Origin: Patescibacteria group bacterium
GTDB lineage: Bacteria > Patescibacteriota > Patescibacteriia > UBA9934
Length of the DNA stretch: 7,192 nt
NCBI GenBank assembly: GCA_018818445.1
Contig: JAHISC010000031.1
Coordinates: 1-7,192, forward strand
Direction: 5' to 3'
Both the position numbers and the translations under genes were made by a program. Shown here piece by piece: positions 1 to 5,261 of the stretch (its first letter is position 1; each line of letters begins with the position of its first letter). The notes beneath the pieces are model-generated. The model was not told the DNA's origin. It saw only the letters and a program-made list of their open reading frames with translations, and searched no databases.

Positions 1-33
1 ATCAAAAATAAGCTTACTAGCAAAAACCACAAA

Positions 34-62
34 GAAAACTTCATTATGTTTTTGAAGTGTTT
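34..62 (-). terminator. Weak candidate terminator downstream of tmk
   Basis: Read on the minus strand, a 6-bp stem (ACTTCA at 53-58 against TGAAGT at 38-43, loop of 9) is followed by a T-rich run. It lies about 65 bases after the tmk stop codon. The stem is short and AU-rich, so this is only a candidate. Nothing else recognisable is present in 1-122. Confidence 0.25.
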
Positions 63-122
63 AGCATAGTGATCGATTGTTTGGTCTAGAATTTGGCCAA
101 TTGATATTAGTTTTTCCATATT

Positions 123-812
123 TTAGAAAAGATTTATTTGTGAAGTTATTATTTGCCAGATTCGATGATGAATTTCGTCTGGCGGTAGTAAAGATTCATT
201 TTCAATGCATTCAATCAGTTGAAAGTAGTCATAGAGTTGTGCTAGTTCAAGATATGCTTGTTCCGTGCGTTTTAGATGCTCTGGGTCTGATTCGTGTACA
301 TCTTTTTTTAGATCATGCTTTTGACCACCGGCGGCATCCCTTTTTGCTATTAGTTGTTCTGAGATATTGGTAGGAACATGCAGGACAATGTTTAGGTCTG
401 GTTTGGGAATGCCCATCAAGTCATGTTCAAACTGTTCATTCCAGAGAAAATATTTTTTTCGCTCATCCGGATCATCAATTTTTGACCCCTGGTGACCCAT
501 GTTGGAGCCAACATAGCGGTCAGCTACCACATTGATACCACTTTCCAGCCAACCGTGAATCTTTGGAGCAGCATCGAAGCGATCAACGGCAAACAAGACT
601 GAGGTTTGGTAAGGTCCGACTTCACTGGCTGACCCATAGGTTCCAGACAAATACTTCTCTAATGGCCCAGCACTCTTTTGACCGTATTGTGGAAAAGAGA
701 TGGTTTCCACCGCTAAGCCTTCTTGCTTCATGTGCTCTATCAGTAGCTTAGCTTGTGTGGCCTTACCGCTGCCATCCGAGCCGTCAATGACAATGAAAAT
801 TCCTTTTTTCAT
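123..812 (-). CDS. tmk: Thymidylate kinase (dTMP kinase)
   Basis: Cytosolic kinase that phosphorylates dTMP to dTDP with ATP, the last committed step to dTTP. The 229-aa product starts at MKKGIFIVIDG. Visible motifs are the P-loop GSDGSGKAT (residues 11-19, Lys17), the dTMP-binding region with FAVDR (74-78), the DRY motif (98-100, DRYVGSN), and a lid-like stretch with AKRDAAGGQKHDLKKDVHE (156-174). Length is normal for the family (about 200-230). The frame stays open upstream to 899, but the extra 29 residues lie before the P-loop strand and cover a good promoter, so ATG at 812 is chosen. No Shine-Dalgarno is present; an extended -10 ends 6 bases before the ATG, suggesting a leaderless message. 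It is divergent from the thyA-like gene, whose product it would use if that product is dTMP. Family assignment is secure. Confidence 0.95.
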   Translation of the reverse strand: MKKGIFIVIDGSDGSGKATQAKLLIEHMKQEGLAVETISFPQYGQKSAGPLEKYLSGTYGSASEVGPYQTSVLFAVDRFDAAPKIHGWLESGINVVADRYVGSNMGHQGSKIDDPDERKKYFLWNEQFEHDLMGIPKPDLNIVLHVPTNISEQLIAKRDAAGGQKHDLKKDVHESDPEHLKRTEQAYLELAQLYDYFQLIECIENESLLPPDEIHHRIWQIITSQINLF

Positions 813-818
813 ATTCAG

Positions 819-847
819 AGTATAGCAAGAATGGGCTAGAACGTCGA
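819..847 (-). promoter_or_regulatory. tmk promoter, extended -10, apparently leaderless
   Basis: On the minus strand, TCGACG (847-842) is followed by a 17-base spacer ending in TGC and then TATACT (824-819). Only 6 bases separate the -10 from the ATG at 812, so transcription should begin at or within a base or two of the start codon. The -35 matches TTGACA at 4 of 6 positions and the -10 matches TATAAT at 5 of 6. Confidence 0.6.
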
Positions 848-909
848 TTTTTGCTGAGGCCTTCCTTTGTTTTATGTAGGGCTTTGGCAAGATGTCCACA
901 AGGGGAGTA

Positions 910-937
910 TCGACACGAAAATTCTTTTTGCTAAGGT
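910..937 (+). promoter_or_regulatory. Promoter of the thyA-like/dfr operon, apparently leaderless
   Basis: TCGACA (910-915), a 16-base spacer ending in TGC, then TAAGGT (932-937), with 6 bases to the ATG at 944. The geometry is the same as at tmk and at the transposase gene. The AAGG at 933-936 could instead be read as a weak Shine-Dalgarno 7 bases before the ATG, so the two readings compete. Confidence 0.45.
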
Positions 938-943
938 ACTCTC

Positions 944-1777
944 ATGACAAGCTTTGACAGTATTTACAGAGATGCCATCGCTAAAATAATGTTCCACGGC
1001 GTGGAAACTTTTAATGAGCGAACAGGACTTTCTACCAGAGCTATTCCTGGTTTAACTTATGAGCTTTATCCGGCCAAGAGTTTTCCTTTGTTAACGCTAC
1101 GCAAGATACCAATCCAGCTTTTTTGCTCTGAAGTGGTTTGGATGATTATGGGCACTAAGGATTTAGGCTTTATTCGTCAGTTCACTAAGATTTGGGACGA
1201 TTTTGCCGAAGCTGATGGCACAATGGAAACAGCTTATGGGTATCGCTGGCGTCATCATTTTGGTAGGGATCAGCTACTTCAGCTAGTTGAACATCTTCGC
1301 CAGGAACCTTCGTCACGCCACGGAGTAATTATTATGTGGGATCCGGCTTCTGATGGACTAACGGCTCCTAAAAAGAAGAATGTGCCGTGCCCATTTGCAT
1401 ATACGGTTAATGTGCTTGATCAAAAGGTTAATATGCATCTTATTATTCGCTCGAATGATATGATGTTGGGGAATCCGCATGACGTTGCCGGGTTCGCGTT
1501 GCTGCTTTCCATGCTTGGGCAGGAACTCGGACTCGGCATCGGGAAAATGACGGTTTCAATTTCCCACGCGCATATTTATGAGAACCATTATGAGCAGGCC
1601 ATGACTTTATTGGAACGCATGCCGAGGTGGCACGAGGAGGTGCAAGTCAGACTTCCGGAGCAAGCCTTTCAACGTGCACTACGGGGGGAGACTGGATTAG
1701 TTCATGAATTAACCGAGATGTTTAAAGAACAATACCAACCAATGTCAGCTCTGAAAAAAATGAAAATTGCTTTATGA
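944..1777 (+). CDS. thyA: Thymidylate synthase family protein with dCMP-type specificity residue
   Basis: A folate-dependent pyrimidine-nucleotide C5 methylase of 277 aa; the family makes dTMP from dUMP and methylene-tetrahydrofolate. Visible landmarks are the phosphate-loop Arg26 (NERTG), Glu63 (SEVVW), Trp84, Tyr98, Arg125, catalytic Cys149 (NVPCPF), RSND 169-172, His210 and Tyr212 (HAHIY), and a C-terminus KIAL resembling the closing tail of ThyA. Several active-site positions are atypical: Asp180 replaces the Asn (E. coli N177) that selects dUMP, Pro150 follows the catalytic Cys instead of His, His126 replaces the second Arg of SRR, Phe87 replaces Trp83, and Ile168 replaces Gln165. RSND followed by Asp eight residues later is also the T4 dCMP hydroxymethylase pattern (Asp179). 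Overlap with DHFR argues for reductive methylation, which consumes the folate. Fold and chemistry are confident; whether the substrate is dUMP or dCMP is open. Confidence 0.9.
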   Translation: MTSFDSIYRDAIAKIMFHGVETFNERTGLSTRAIPGLTYELYPAKSFPLLTLRKIPIQLFCSEVVWMIMGTKDLGFIRQFTKIWDDFAEADGTMETAYGYRWRHHFGRDQLLQLVEHLRQEPSSRHGVIIMWDPASDGLTAPKKKNVPCPFAYTVNVLDQKVNMHLIIRSNDMMLGNPHDVAGFALLLSMLGQELGLGIGKMTVSISHAHIYENHYEQAMTLLERMPRWHEEVQVRLPEQAFQRALRGETGLVHELTEMFKEQYQPMSALKKMKIAL

Positions 1778-2286
1778 AAGTGTCACTCGTTGCTGCTGTC
1801 AGTGTTGACGGTCGCATAGCTAAAAGTGAAGGTCAAACTTCAACTGATTGGACTAGCGCAGAAGACAAAAAGTTTTTTGTGGAAAAGACCAAGGAGGCTG
1901 GAGTTTTAGTGATGGGTCGCAAAACCTACGAAACAATCGGTCGACCGTTGCCTGATCGGCTAAATGTCATCATGACTCGCGATGCTGCCAACCACGAAAG
2001 TATCGAAGGAACACTAGAATTTACCAAGGCTTCACCGACCGCTATTTTGGAAGATTTAGAAATCCGTGGGTTCAAAGAAGTAATTATTGCTGGCGGTGCT
2101 GGAGTTTATAGTTTGTTTCTAAAAGAAGGTCTAGTGACTGATTTGTATTTGACCGTTGAGCCGCTTTTGTTTGGCAGTGGTGTTCCTCTGATCGATGGCA
2201 TTGCGTCGTTTGAGTTGGAACTGGTAGACATCAAGAAACTGGGAGAGCAAAGCGTTTTGATACATTATTTAATTGTAAACAGTTAA
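1774..2286 (+). CDS. folA: Dihydrofolate reductase
   Basis: NADPH-dependent reduction of dihydrofolate to tetrahydrofolate, needed because thymidylate synthase chemistry oxidises the cofactor. The 170-aa product shows the N-terminal strand VSLVAAVSVDGRIA, Trp26 and Asp31 (aligning with E. coli Trp22 and catalytic Asp27), MGRKTYETIGRPLP (47-60), Arg62 (E. coli Arg57, folate glutamate contact), the NADPH-binding AGGAGVY (106-112), and LYLT ending at Thr127 (E. coli Thr113). The start overlaps the preceding stop (ATGA at 1774-1777), giving translational coupling; there is no separate Shine-Dalgarno. It is a somewhat divergent DHFR with a longer loop before Trp26, related in style to the RibD/DHFR superfamily. 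Its last codons and TAA stop lie inside the heptad repeat array that begins the next element. Confidence 0.92.
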   Translation: MKVSLVAAVSVDGRIAKSEGQTSTDWTSAEDKKFFVEKTKEAGVLVMGRKTYETIGRPLPDRLNVIMTRDAANHESIEGTLEFTKASPTAILEDLEIRGFKEVIIAGGAGVYSLFLKEGLVTDLYLTVEPLLFGSGVPLIDGIASFELELVDIKKLGEQSVLIHYLIVNS

Positions 2287-2308
2287 TAGTTCATAGTTCA
2301 CGGTTAAC
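2274..2308 (+). repeat. Heptad repeat array, left flank of the four-helix-bundle cassette
   Basis: Five consecutive 7-base units: TGTAAAC, AGTTAAT, AGTTCAT, AGTTCAC, GGTTAAC, with a further AGTTTAG at 2315-2321. The approximate consensus is AGTTAAY. The array overlaps the end of the DHFR gene and provides its stop codon (TAA 2284-2286). Related units occur in the opposite orientation at 2698-2725, so the two arrays frame the 2325 gene. Confidence 0.6.
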
Positions 2309-2324
2309 GAATACAGTTTAGTCT

Positions 2325-2681
2325 ATGACTTTCCAGTATGAAAAATTGAATGTCACGGCACAAATTGAGAATTTCATCGATTATGTCTATCTGGTAACAG
2401 ACATTTTTCCTCAGGACGAGTTGTACGGCTTACGTAGTCAGATTAGACGAGCAGCAATATCTATTCTATTAAATTTAGCTGAAGGTTCGGCAAGAAGAAG
2501 TCATGCCGATTTTGCTAGATTTATCACGATATCGATGGCCTCATTAGTTGAGGTGCATGCAGCAATAAAAATTGCTTCCAGGAGGGATTACTTAAAAGAA
2601 AAAGATCTAGAAAAGTTGCAAGCGGAAGCTGAGATGATCTGGATGAGATTGGCGGCTCTTCGAAAGACACAAATTAATTAG
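2325..2681 (+). CDS. Four-helix-bundle protein, S23 / 23S rRNA intervening-sequence family
   Basis: A 118-aa all-helical protein of the family first found encoded in insertions in bacterial 23S rRNA genes; Avd, the accessory protein of diversity-generating retroelements, has a related fold. Family signatures are visible in order: FPQDELYGLRSQIRRAA (28-44), SILLNLAEG (46-54), DFARFITISMASLVE (62-76), then a C-terminal helix rich in Lys, Glu and Leu. The molecular function of free-standing copies is unknown; a nucleic-acid-binding role is plausible from the basic surface residues but is inference. No reverse transcriptase or template repeat is present here, so it is not part of a visible retroelement. 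There is no Shine-Dalgarno; a TACAGT sequence at 2312-2317 could act as a -10 seven bases before the ATG. It is flanked on both sides by inverted heptad repeats and looks like a small cassette inserted between DHFR and the deaminase gene. Confidence 0.85.
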   Translation: MTFQYEKLNVTAQIENFIDYVYLVTDIFPQDELYGLRSQIRRAAISILLNLAEGSARRSHADFARFITISMASLVEVHAAIKIASRRDYLKEKDLEKLQAEAEMIWMRLAALRKTQIN

Positions 2682-2697
2682 GAACCACCTGCCGACC

Positions 2698-2725
2698 ATT
2701 AACTGTTAACTGTATACTATTTACC
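2698..2725 (-). repeat. Heptad repeat array, right flank (inverted relative to the left flank)
   Basis: On the plus strand the four units are ATTAACT, GTTAACT, GTATACT, ATTTACC. Reverse-complemented they read GGTAAAT, AGTATAC, AGTTAAC, AGTTAAT, matching the units at 2274-2308. The array ends 2 bases before the start codon of the deaminase-fusion gene. Confidence 0.6.
2711..2718 (+). promoter_or_regulatory. Candidate -10 of the deaminase-fusion gene, inside the repeat
   Basis: TG directly followed by TATACT (2713-2718), a 5 of 6 match to TATAAT, 9 bases before the ATG at 2728. No convincing -35 is seen and no Shine-Dalgarno lies between, so the leader would be only about 2-3 bases. The -10 is one of the heptad units, so the repeat array itself seems to supply this promoter. 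Confidence 0.4.
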
Positions 2726-2727
2726 TT

Positions 2728-3639
2728 ATGAAACCCGAATATCCATATATGCCAGAAGGGAGGTCGCTGGAGTATGTGCCAGCCGACCATCCTTATATGT
2801 TAGAGGCAAAAAAGGCCAGGGAAGAGTGCGCCGGTGATCCACTGTTTCCCAATGGTGCGATTTTGGTTCGCGATGGTCAGGTAATGGTTCGCGCTGGTAA
2901 TGGCTACAATCAAGGCAGTCAAACTGTCCATGTTTGTCCACGCGTGGTGCAAGAGTGTCCGAGCGGTACTGGCTATGATTTGTGTCCGTTGCACGATCAT
3001 GATGGTCATGCCGAGGCGATGCTGATGAAAGTGGCGACAGAGCAGGGAATTAATGTCCACGGCGCCGATGTTTATATGTACGGACACTGGTGGTGCTGTG
3101 AGCCTTGTTGGACAAAGATGATTGAGGTTGGTGTGGCGCGGGTTTTTGTGACTGATGACGCCCACGAGCGCTTTAGTCGTGACAGGGTTTATGCTGAGAC
3201 GTTTAAGTCGAGTTTGAGGTCTGTTTATGTTTCTGGCGCTCTGACAAATTTACCGGCCGATAAAGTACAGACTCACAAGGCGTATTACGAGGGGATAGCT
3301 CGGGTTTGCCAGTCGATGGGCATCCAAGCCTATGTACCGCATTTGCATACTGATCCAGAACAACATCCACAGGTTAGTGTTAGAGAAGTGTTTGATTATG
3401 ACACGGAAAAAATTGCGGCTATGGATGCCATTGTAGCCGACGTTACTTATCCATCTTTAGGAACTGGCGGGGAATTGATGATTGCCTACCATGCCAAAAA
3501 ACCGCTGGTACTTTTGTCAGAGCGCGGTGTCCCTGTGTCGCGTTTTGCTTTGGGTAACCCGGCTGTGGTTTATCATTTGGAGTACGAAGATTACTTCGAA
3601 GCCCTGCGGCGTTTGCCGAATATTTTAAGGCAGTTGTAG
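2728..3639 (+). CDS. dCMP deaminase-like domain fused to DNPH1/Rcl-like nucleotide N-hydrolase
   Basis: A 303-aa two-domain protein. Residues about 20-155 are a zinc-dependent deaminase of the dCMP deaminase/ComEB type. Zinc ligands are His94, Cys124 and Cys127, with Glu96 as the proton shuttle (HAE 94-96; CCEPC 123-127, where Cys replaces the usual Pro of PCxxC). The preceding Cys-rich segment (C70-PR, C77-PSG, C86) matches the ComEB pattern of a Cys, PSG and Cys just before HAE. Residues about 165-295 match the nucleoside deoxyribosyltransferase-like fold, closest to human DNPH1: VYVSGAL (166-172), Asp225, and VADVTYPSLGTGGEL (236-250) with Glu249. The 24-residue spacing of Asp225 to Glu249 equals DNPH1 Asp80 to Glu104. 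The expected chemistry is deamination of dCMP or a 5-substituted dCMP, then hydrolysis of the N-glycosidic bond of a dUMP-type product. A deoxyribosyltransferase role for the second domain is the alternative. Confidence 0.82.
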   Translation: MKPEYPYMPEGRSLEYVPADHPYMLEAKKAREECAGDPLFPNGAILVRDGQVMVRAGNGYNQGSQTVHVCPRVVQECPSGTGYDLCPLHDHDGHAEAMLMKVATEQGINVHGADVYMYGHWWCCEPCWTKMIEVGVARVFVTDDAHERFSRDRVYAETFKSSLRSVYVSGALTNLPADKVQTHKAYYEGIARVCQSMGIQAYVPHLHTDPEQHPQVSVREVFDYDTEKIAAMDAIVADVTYPSLGTGGELMIAYHAKKPLVLLSERGVPVSRFALGNPAVVYHLEYEDYFEALRRLPNILRQL

Positions 3640-3666
3640 TGGGGTCAGGTCGGACTACGGACTTTT
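3640..3666 (+). repeat. Left inverted repeat of the REP-type transposase element
   Basis: A 27-base repeat beginning TGGGGTCAGGTCGGACTA, the first base after the stop codon of the deaminase-fusion gene. It matches the reverse complement of 4532-4558 at 26 of 27 positions. A GTAG tetranucleotide (3636-3639) precedes it directly, which recalls the tetranucleotide next to REP hairpins recognised by RAYT proteins; whether it acts that way here is unknown. Confidence 0.85.
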
Positions 3667-3667
3667 T

Positions 3668-3676
3668 TGATATAAT
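3668..3676 (+). promoter_or_regulatory. Transposase promoter, extended -10, apparently leaderless
   Basis: TGA followed by a perfect TATAAT (3671-3676), with 6 bases to the ATG at 3683. No Shine-Dalgarno is present. The -35 position would fall inside the left inverted repeat and is poor (GGTCGG at 17-base spacing), so the extended -10 probably carries recognition. Confidence 0.6.
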
Positions 3677-3682
3677 AAATTT

Positions 3683-4543
3683 ATGGCAAGACCTCTTCGT
3701 GTAGAATATCCTGGGGCTCTATATCATATTATGTCCCGGGGTAATAATTTCCAAAGCATTTTCCTTGATGACGAGGACCGAGGGATTTTTTTGGCGTGGC
3801 TGGCTAATAGCGTTCATAATCATAACCTTCTTGTTCATGCTTACTGCCTTATGGGCAACCATTATCATCTACTCATAGAGACGCTGGACCCCAATCTTTC
3901 GCAGATAATGCGTGATCTTAATAGTAATTACACTCAATGGTTCAATGCCAAATATAGCCGCGTTGGCCATTTATTGCAGGGGCGTTTTAAATCATTCATC
4001 ATTGAACGCGAAACTTATCTTTTAAAAGTTGCTAGTTATATAGTTTTAAATCCGGTACGAGCCGGCTTAGTCAAATCCCCGCAAGATTATATATGGAGTA
4101 GTTATGTTTTTACTGCTGGCTATGCAGATCCGCCAGAGTGGCTCTGTGTTGATTGGATTCTTGACTTCTTTGGGAAAACTAAAAAACAGGCTGAAAATGA
4201 ATATCAACAGTTCATAAACGAAGCAGCAAGAACGCAAGATCCTCATGAGGATGTTAAGCATGGCTCTATACTTGGGAGCCAGCAGTTCATAGATTGGATT
4301 TGGTTAACGCAAACTAATGGTTCGGAAGATATCAAGGAGTTTCCGAGAGAGCAGCGAATTGTTGGACGGCCGAGTTTGGAGGAAATTTTTGTTGGACAGA
4401 TGACAAAACAGGAAAGGGATGAAGCTATTAAGTTTGCCAGATTTCGCTGCGGTTATTTGACGACCGAAATCGCGAAATATGTTGGCTTGGATAGAGCGGT
4501 GGTTGGAAGGATTAGTAGGGGAAAGTATAATAAAAGTCCATAG
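3683..4543 (+). CDS. REP-associated tyrosine transposase (Y1/HUH family)
   Basis: A single-strand DNA nicking and joining enzyme of the TnpA_REP (RAYT) branch of the Y1 transposases. The 286-aa protein opens with the family signature MARPLRVEYPGALYHIMSRG (1-20). The HUH metal-binding motif is His60-Tyr61-His62 in LMGNHYHLLIET. The likely nucleophile is Tyr83 in NSNYTQWFNAKY, followed by the conserved GHLLQGRFKSFIIE (95-108) and YIVLNPVRAGLV (119-130). The C-terminal 45 residues (FARFRCGYLTTEIAKYVGLDRAVVGRISRG) look like a DnaA-type helix-turn-helix, common in this branch. The core is intact, so the enzyme could be active. Its last three codons and TAG stop lie within the right inverted repeat, so the coding end and the DNA end have evolved together. 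The start is set by the promoter 6 bases upstream. Confidence 0.93.
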   Translation: MARPLRVEYPGALYHIMSRGNNFQSIFLDDEDRGIFLAWLANSVHNHNLLVHAYCLMGNHYHLLIETLDPNLSQIMRDLNSNYTQWFNAKYSRVGHLLQGRFKSFIIERETYLLKVASYIVLNPVRAGLVKSPQDYIWSSYVFTAGYADPPEWLCVDWILDFFGKTKKQAENEYQQFINEAARTQDPHEDVKHGSILGSQQFIDWIWLTQTNGSEDIKEFPREQRIVGRPSLEEIFVGQMTKQERDEAIKFARFRCGYLTTEIAKYVGLDRAVVGRISRGKYNKSP

Positions 4544-4558
4544 TCCGACCTGACCCCA
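4532..4558 (-). repeat. Right inverted repeat of the REP-type transposase element
   Basis: Reverse complement of 3640-3666 with a single mismatch (T/C at repeat position 19). It contains the final codons and the TAG stop (4541-4543) of the transposase. Immediately outside is a short imperfect duplication, ATTACTACC then ATTACTAAA (4559-4576). Confidence 0.85.
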
Positions 4559-4570
4559 TTACTACCATTA

Positions 4571-5224
4571 CTAAAGTTTGAATCTTTGTTTCAACTCGTC
4601 GAGTTGGCCGGAGGTTAGCAAATCACGTTCGTCGCTTTTGTCGACTTTGTATTTTGGCTCTCCAGCATTGGAATATTTGGCTTCCGAAAGGCCGTGTAGG
4701 TTAGCTTCTTCTGTACTTATTGGCTGAGATAGCTCTTCAAAAATAACTTGGCAAACACGTTCGCCTGGATAAATCCGCAGTACTTGATCACCGGCTTCAT
4801 TTTTCATGGGAAAAATGAGATTACCTTGGTATCCAGTGTCGATAATACCGGAGAGCGACAAGTTAATACCGCGCCGGTTAGTAGAAGTCCGTGGAAAAAG
4901 AATGGCCATGAGGTCTGGCGCATTCATTTCAATTCGCTCCAGGCTGGTGCCGATCACAAATTCGTTCGGCAAAAGATCAAAATACTGGCCTGGTCGCAAA
5001 ATAACTTCCTCAAACTGCTCAGCATGAATCTCACTATCTTGAATAGAGATGTTAATTGCTTTACGGCCTTTTTCAGTTAAGGTCCAATTCTTTGGGATTA
5101 AAAACTTATATCCTAGTCGTAAATCAAGTGCATGTGGCTGGAGTTGGAACTGATCAACCGCTGGCTCAAAAACTAGGTCTCTTTTATTAATGCGTTCAAG
5201 AATGTCATGGCGGGTGAGAATCAT
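4571..5224 (-). CDS. dcd: dUTPase/dCTP deaminase superfamily protein, probably dUTPase-like
   Basis: A 217-aa trimeric-fold nucleotide enzyme. Dcd-like features are HALDLRLGYKF (31-41), the PRTSTNRRG loop (111-119; Arg112 and Arg117 align with E. coli Dcd Arg110 and Arg115), and the C-terminal EAKYSNAGEP (181-190) like the Dcd lid. However, the catalytic Glu of dCTP deaminases (E. coli Glu138 in IDPGWSGCIVLE) is Pro139 here (IDTGYQGNLIFP), and Dcd His125-Arg126 is Gly126-Ile127. SGIIDTGYQG with Asp129 and Tyr132, and PGERVCQVIF (153-162), are more like dUTPase motifs 3 and 4. Hydrolysis of dUTP to dUMP and diphosphate is therefore more likely than dCTP deamination, although homologues are usually labelled Dcd. 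The frame can begin at TTG 5242, but ATG 5224 sits just after an extended -10 and fits family N-termini (MILTRHDIL), so it is preferred. It converges on the transposase element. Confidence 0.85.
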   Translation of the reverse strand: MILTRHDILERINKRDLVFEPAVDQFQLQPHALDLRLGYKFLIPKNWTLTEKGRKAINISIQDSEIHAEQFEEVILRPGQYFDLLPNEFVIGTSLERIEMNAPDLMAILFPRTSTNRRGINLSLSGIIDTGYQGNLIFPMKNEAGDQVLRIYPGERVCQVIFEELSQPISTEEANLHGLSEAKYSNAGEPKYKVDKSDERDLLTSGQLDELKQRFKL

Positions 5225-5232
5225 ATGGCGAT

Positions 5233-5261
5233 ACTTTATCAAAAAACAGTTGCCCCGTCGA
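5233..5261 (-). promoter_or_regulatory. Promoter of the Dcd/Dut-like gene, overlapping the upstream terminator
   Basis: On the minus strand, TCGACG (5261-5256), a 17-base spacer ending TGA, then TAAAGT (5238-5233, 4 of 6), 8 bases before the ATG at 5224. The -35 is the same hexamer as at tmk and forms part of the stem of the terminator at 5251-5278. No Shine-Dalgarno is present. Confidence 0.45.

Larger units (their letters stand above)
3640..4558 (+). mobile_element. 919-bp element with 27-bp inverted repeats and one HUH transposase
   Basis: The unit runs from inverted repeat to inverted repeat and contains only the transposase gene at 3683-4543. It fills the space between two converging host genes almost exactly: the left edge abuts the stop codon of the deaminase fusion and the right edge is 12 bases from the stop codon of the Dcd-like gene. 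No flanking gene is interrupted. No separate REP palindromes are seen in this window. Confidence 0.7.

Noticed and set aside
77..373. Plus-strand open frame antisense to the end of tmk
   Set aside because: It is hydrophobic shadow sequence opposite a conserved gene, with no promoter or motif support.
813..899. N-terminal extension of thymidylate kinase to 899
   Set aside because: The extra 29 residues precede the P-loop strand, have no family counterpart and cover a good extended -10 promoter for ATG 812.
2325..2681. Diversity-generating retroelement, suggested by the Avd-like four-helix-bundle protein
   Set aside because: No reverse transcriptase, template repeat or variable repeat is seen in the window.
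2274..2725. CRISPR array in the 7-bp repeats
   Set aside because: The units are far too short and directly adjacent, with no spacers.
4748..5080. Plus-strand open frames antisense to the Dcd-like gene
   Set aside because: No recognisable protein features; the minus-strand gene has clear family motifs throughout.
5225..5242. TTG 5242 as start of the Dcd-like protein
   Set aside because: It lies within the -10/T-run region, and ATG 5224 matches family N-termini.
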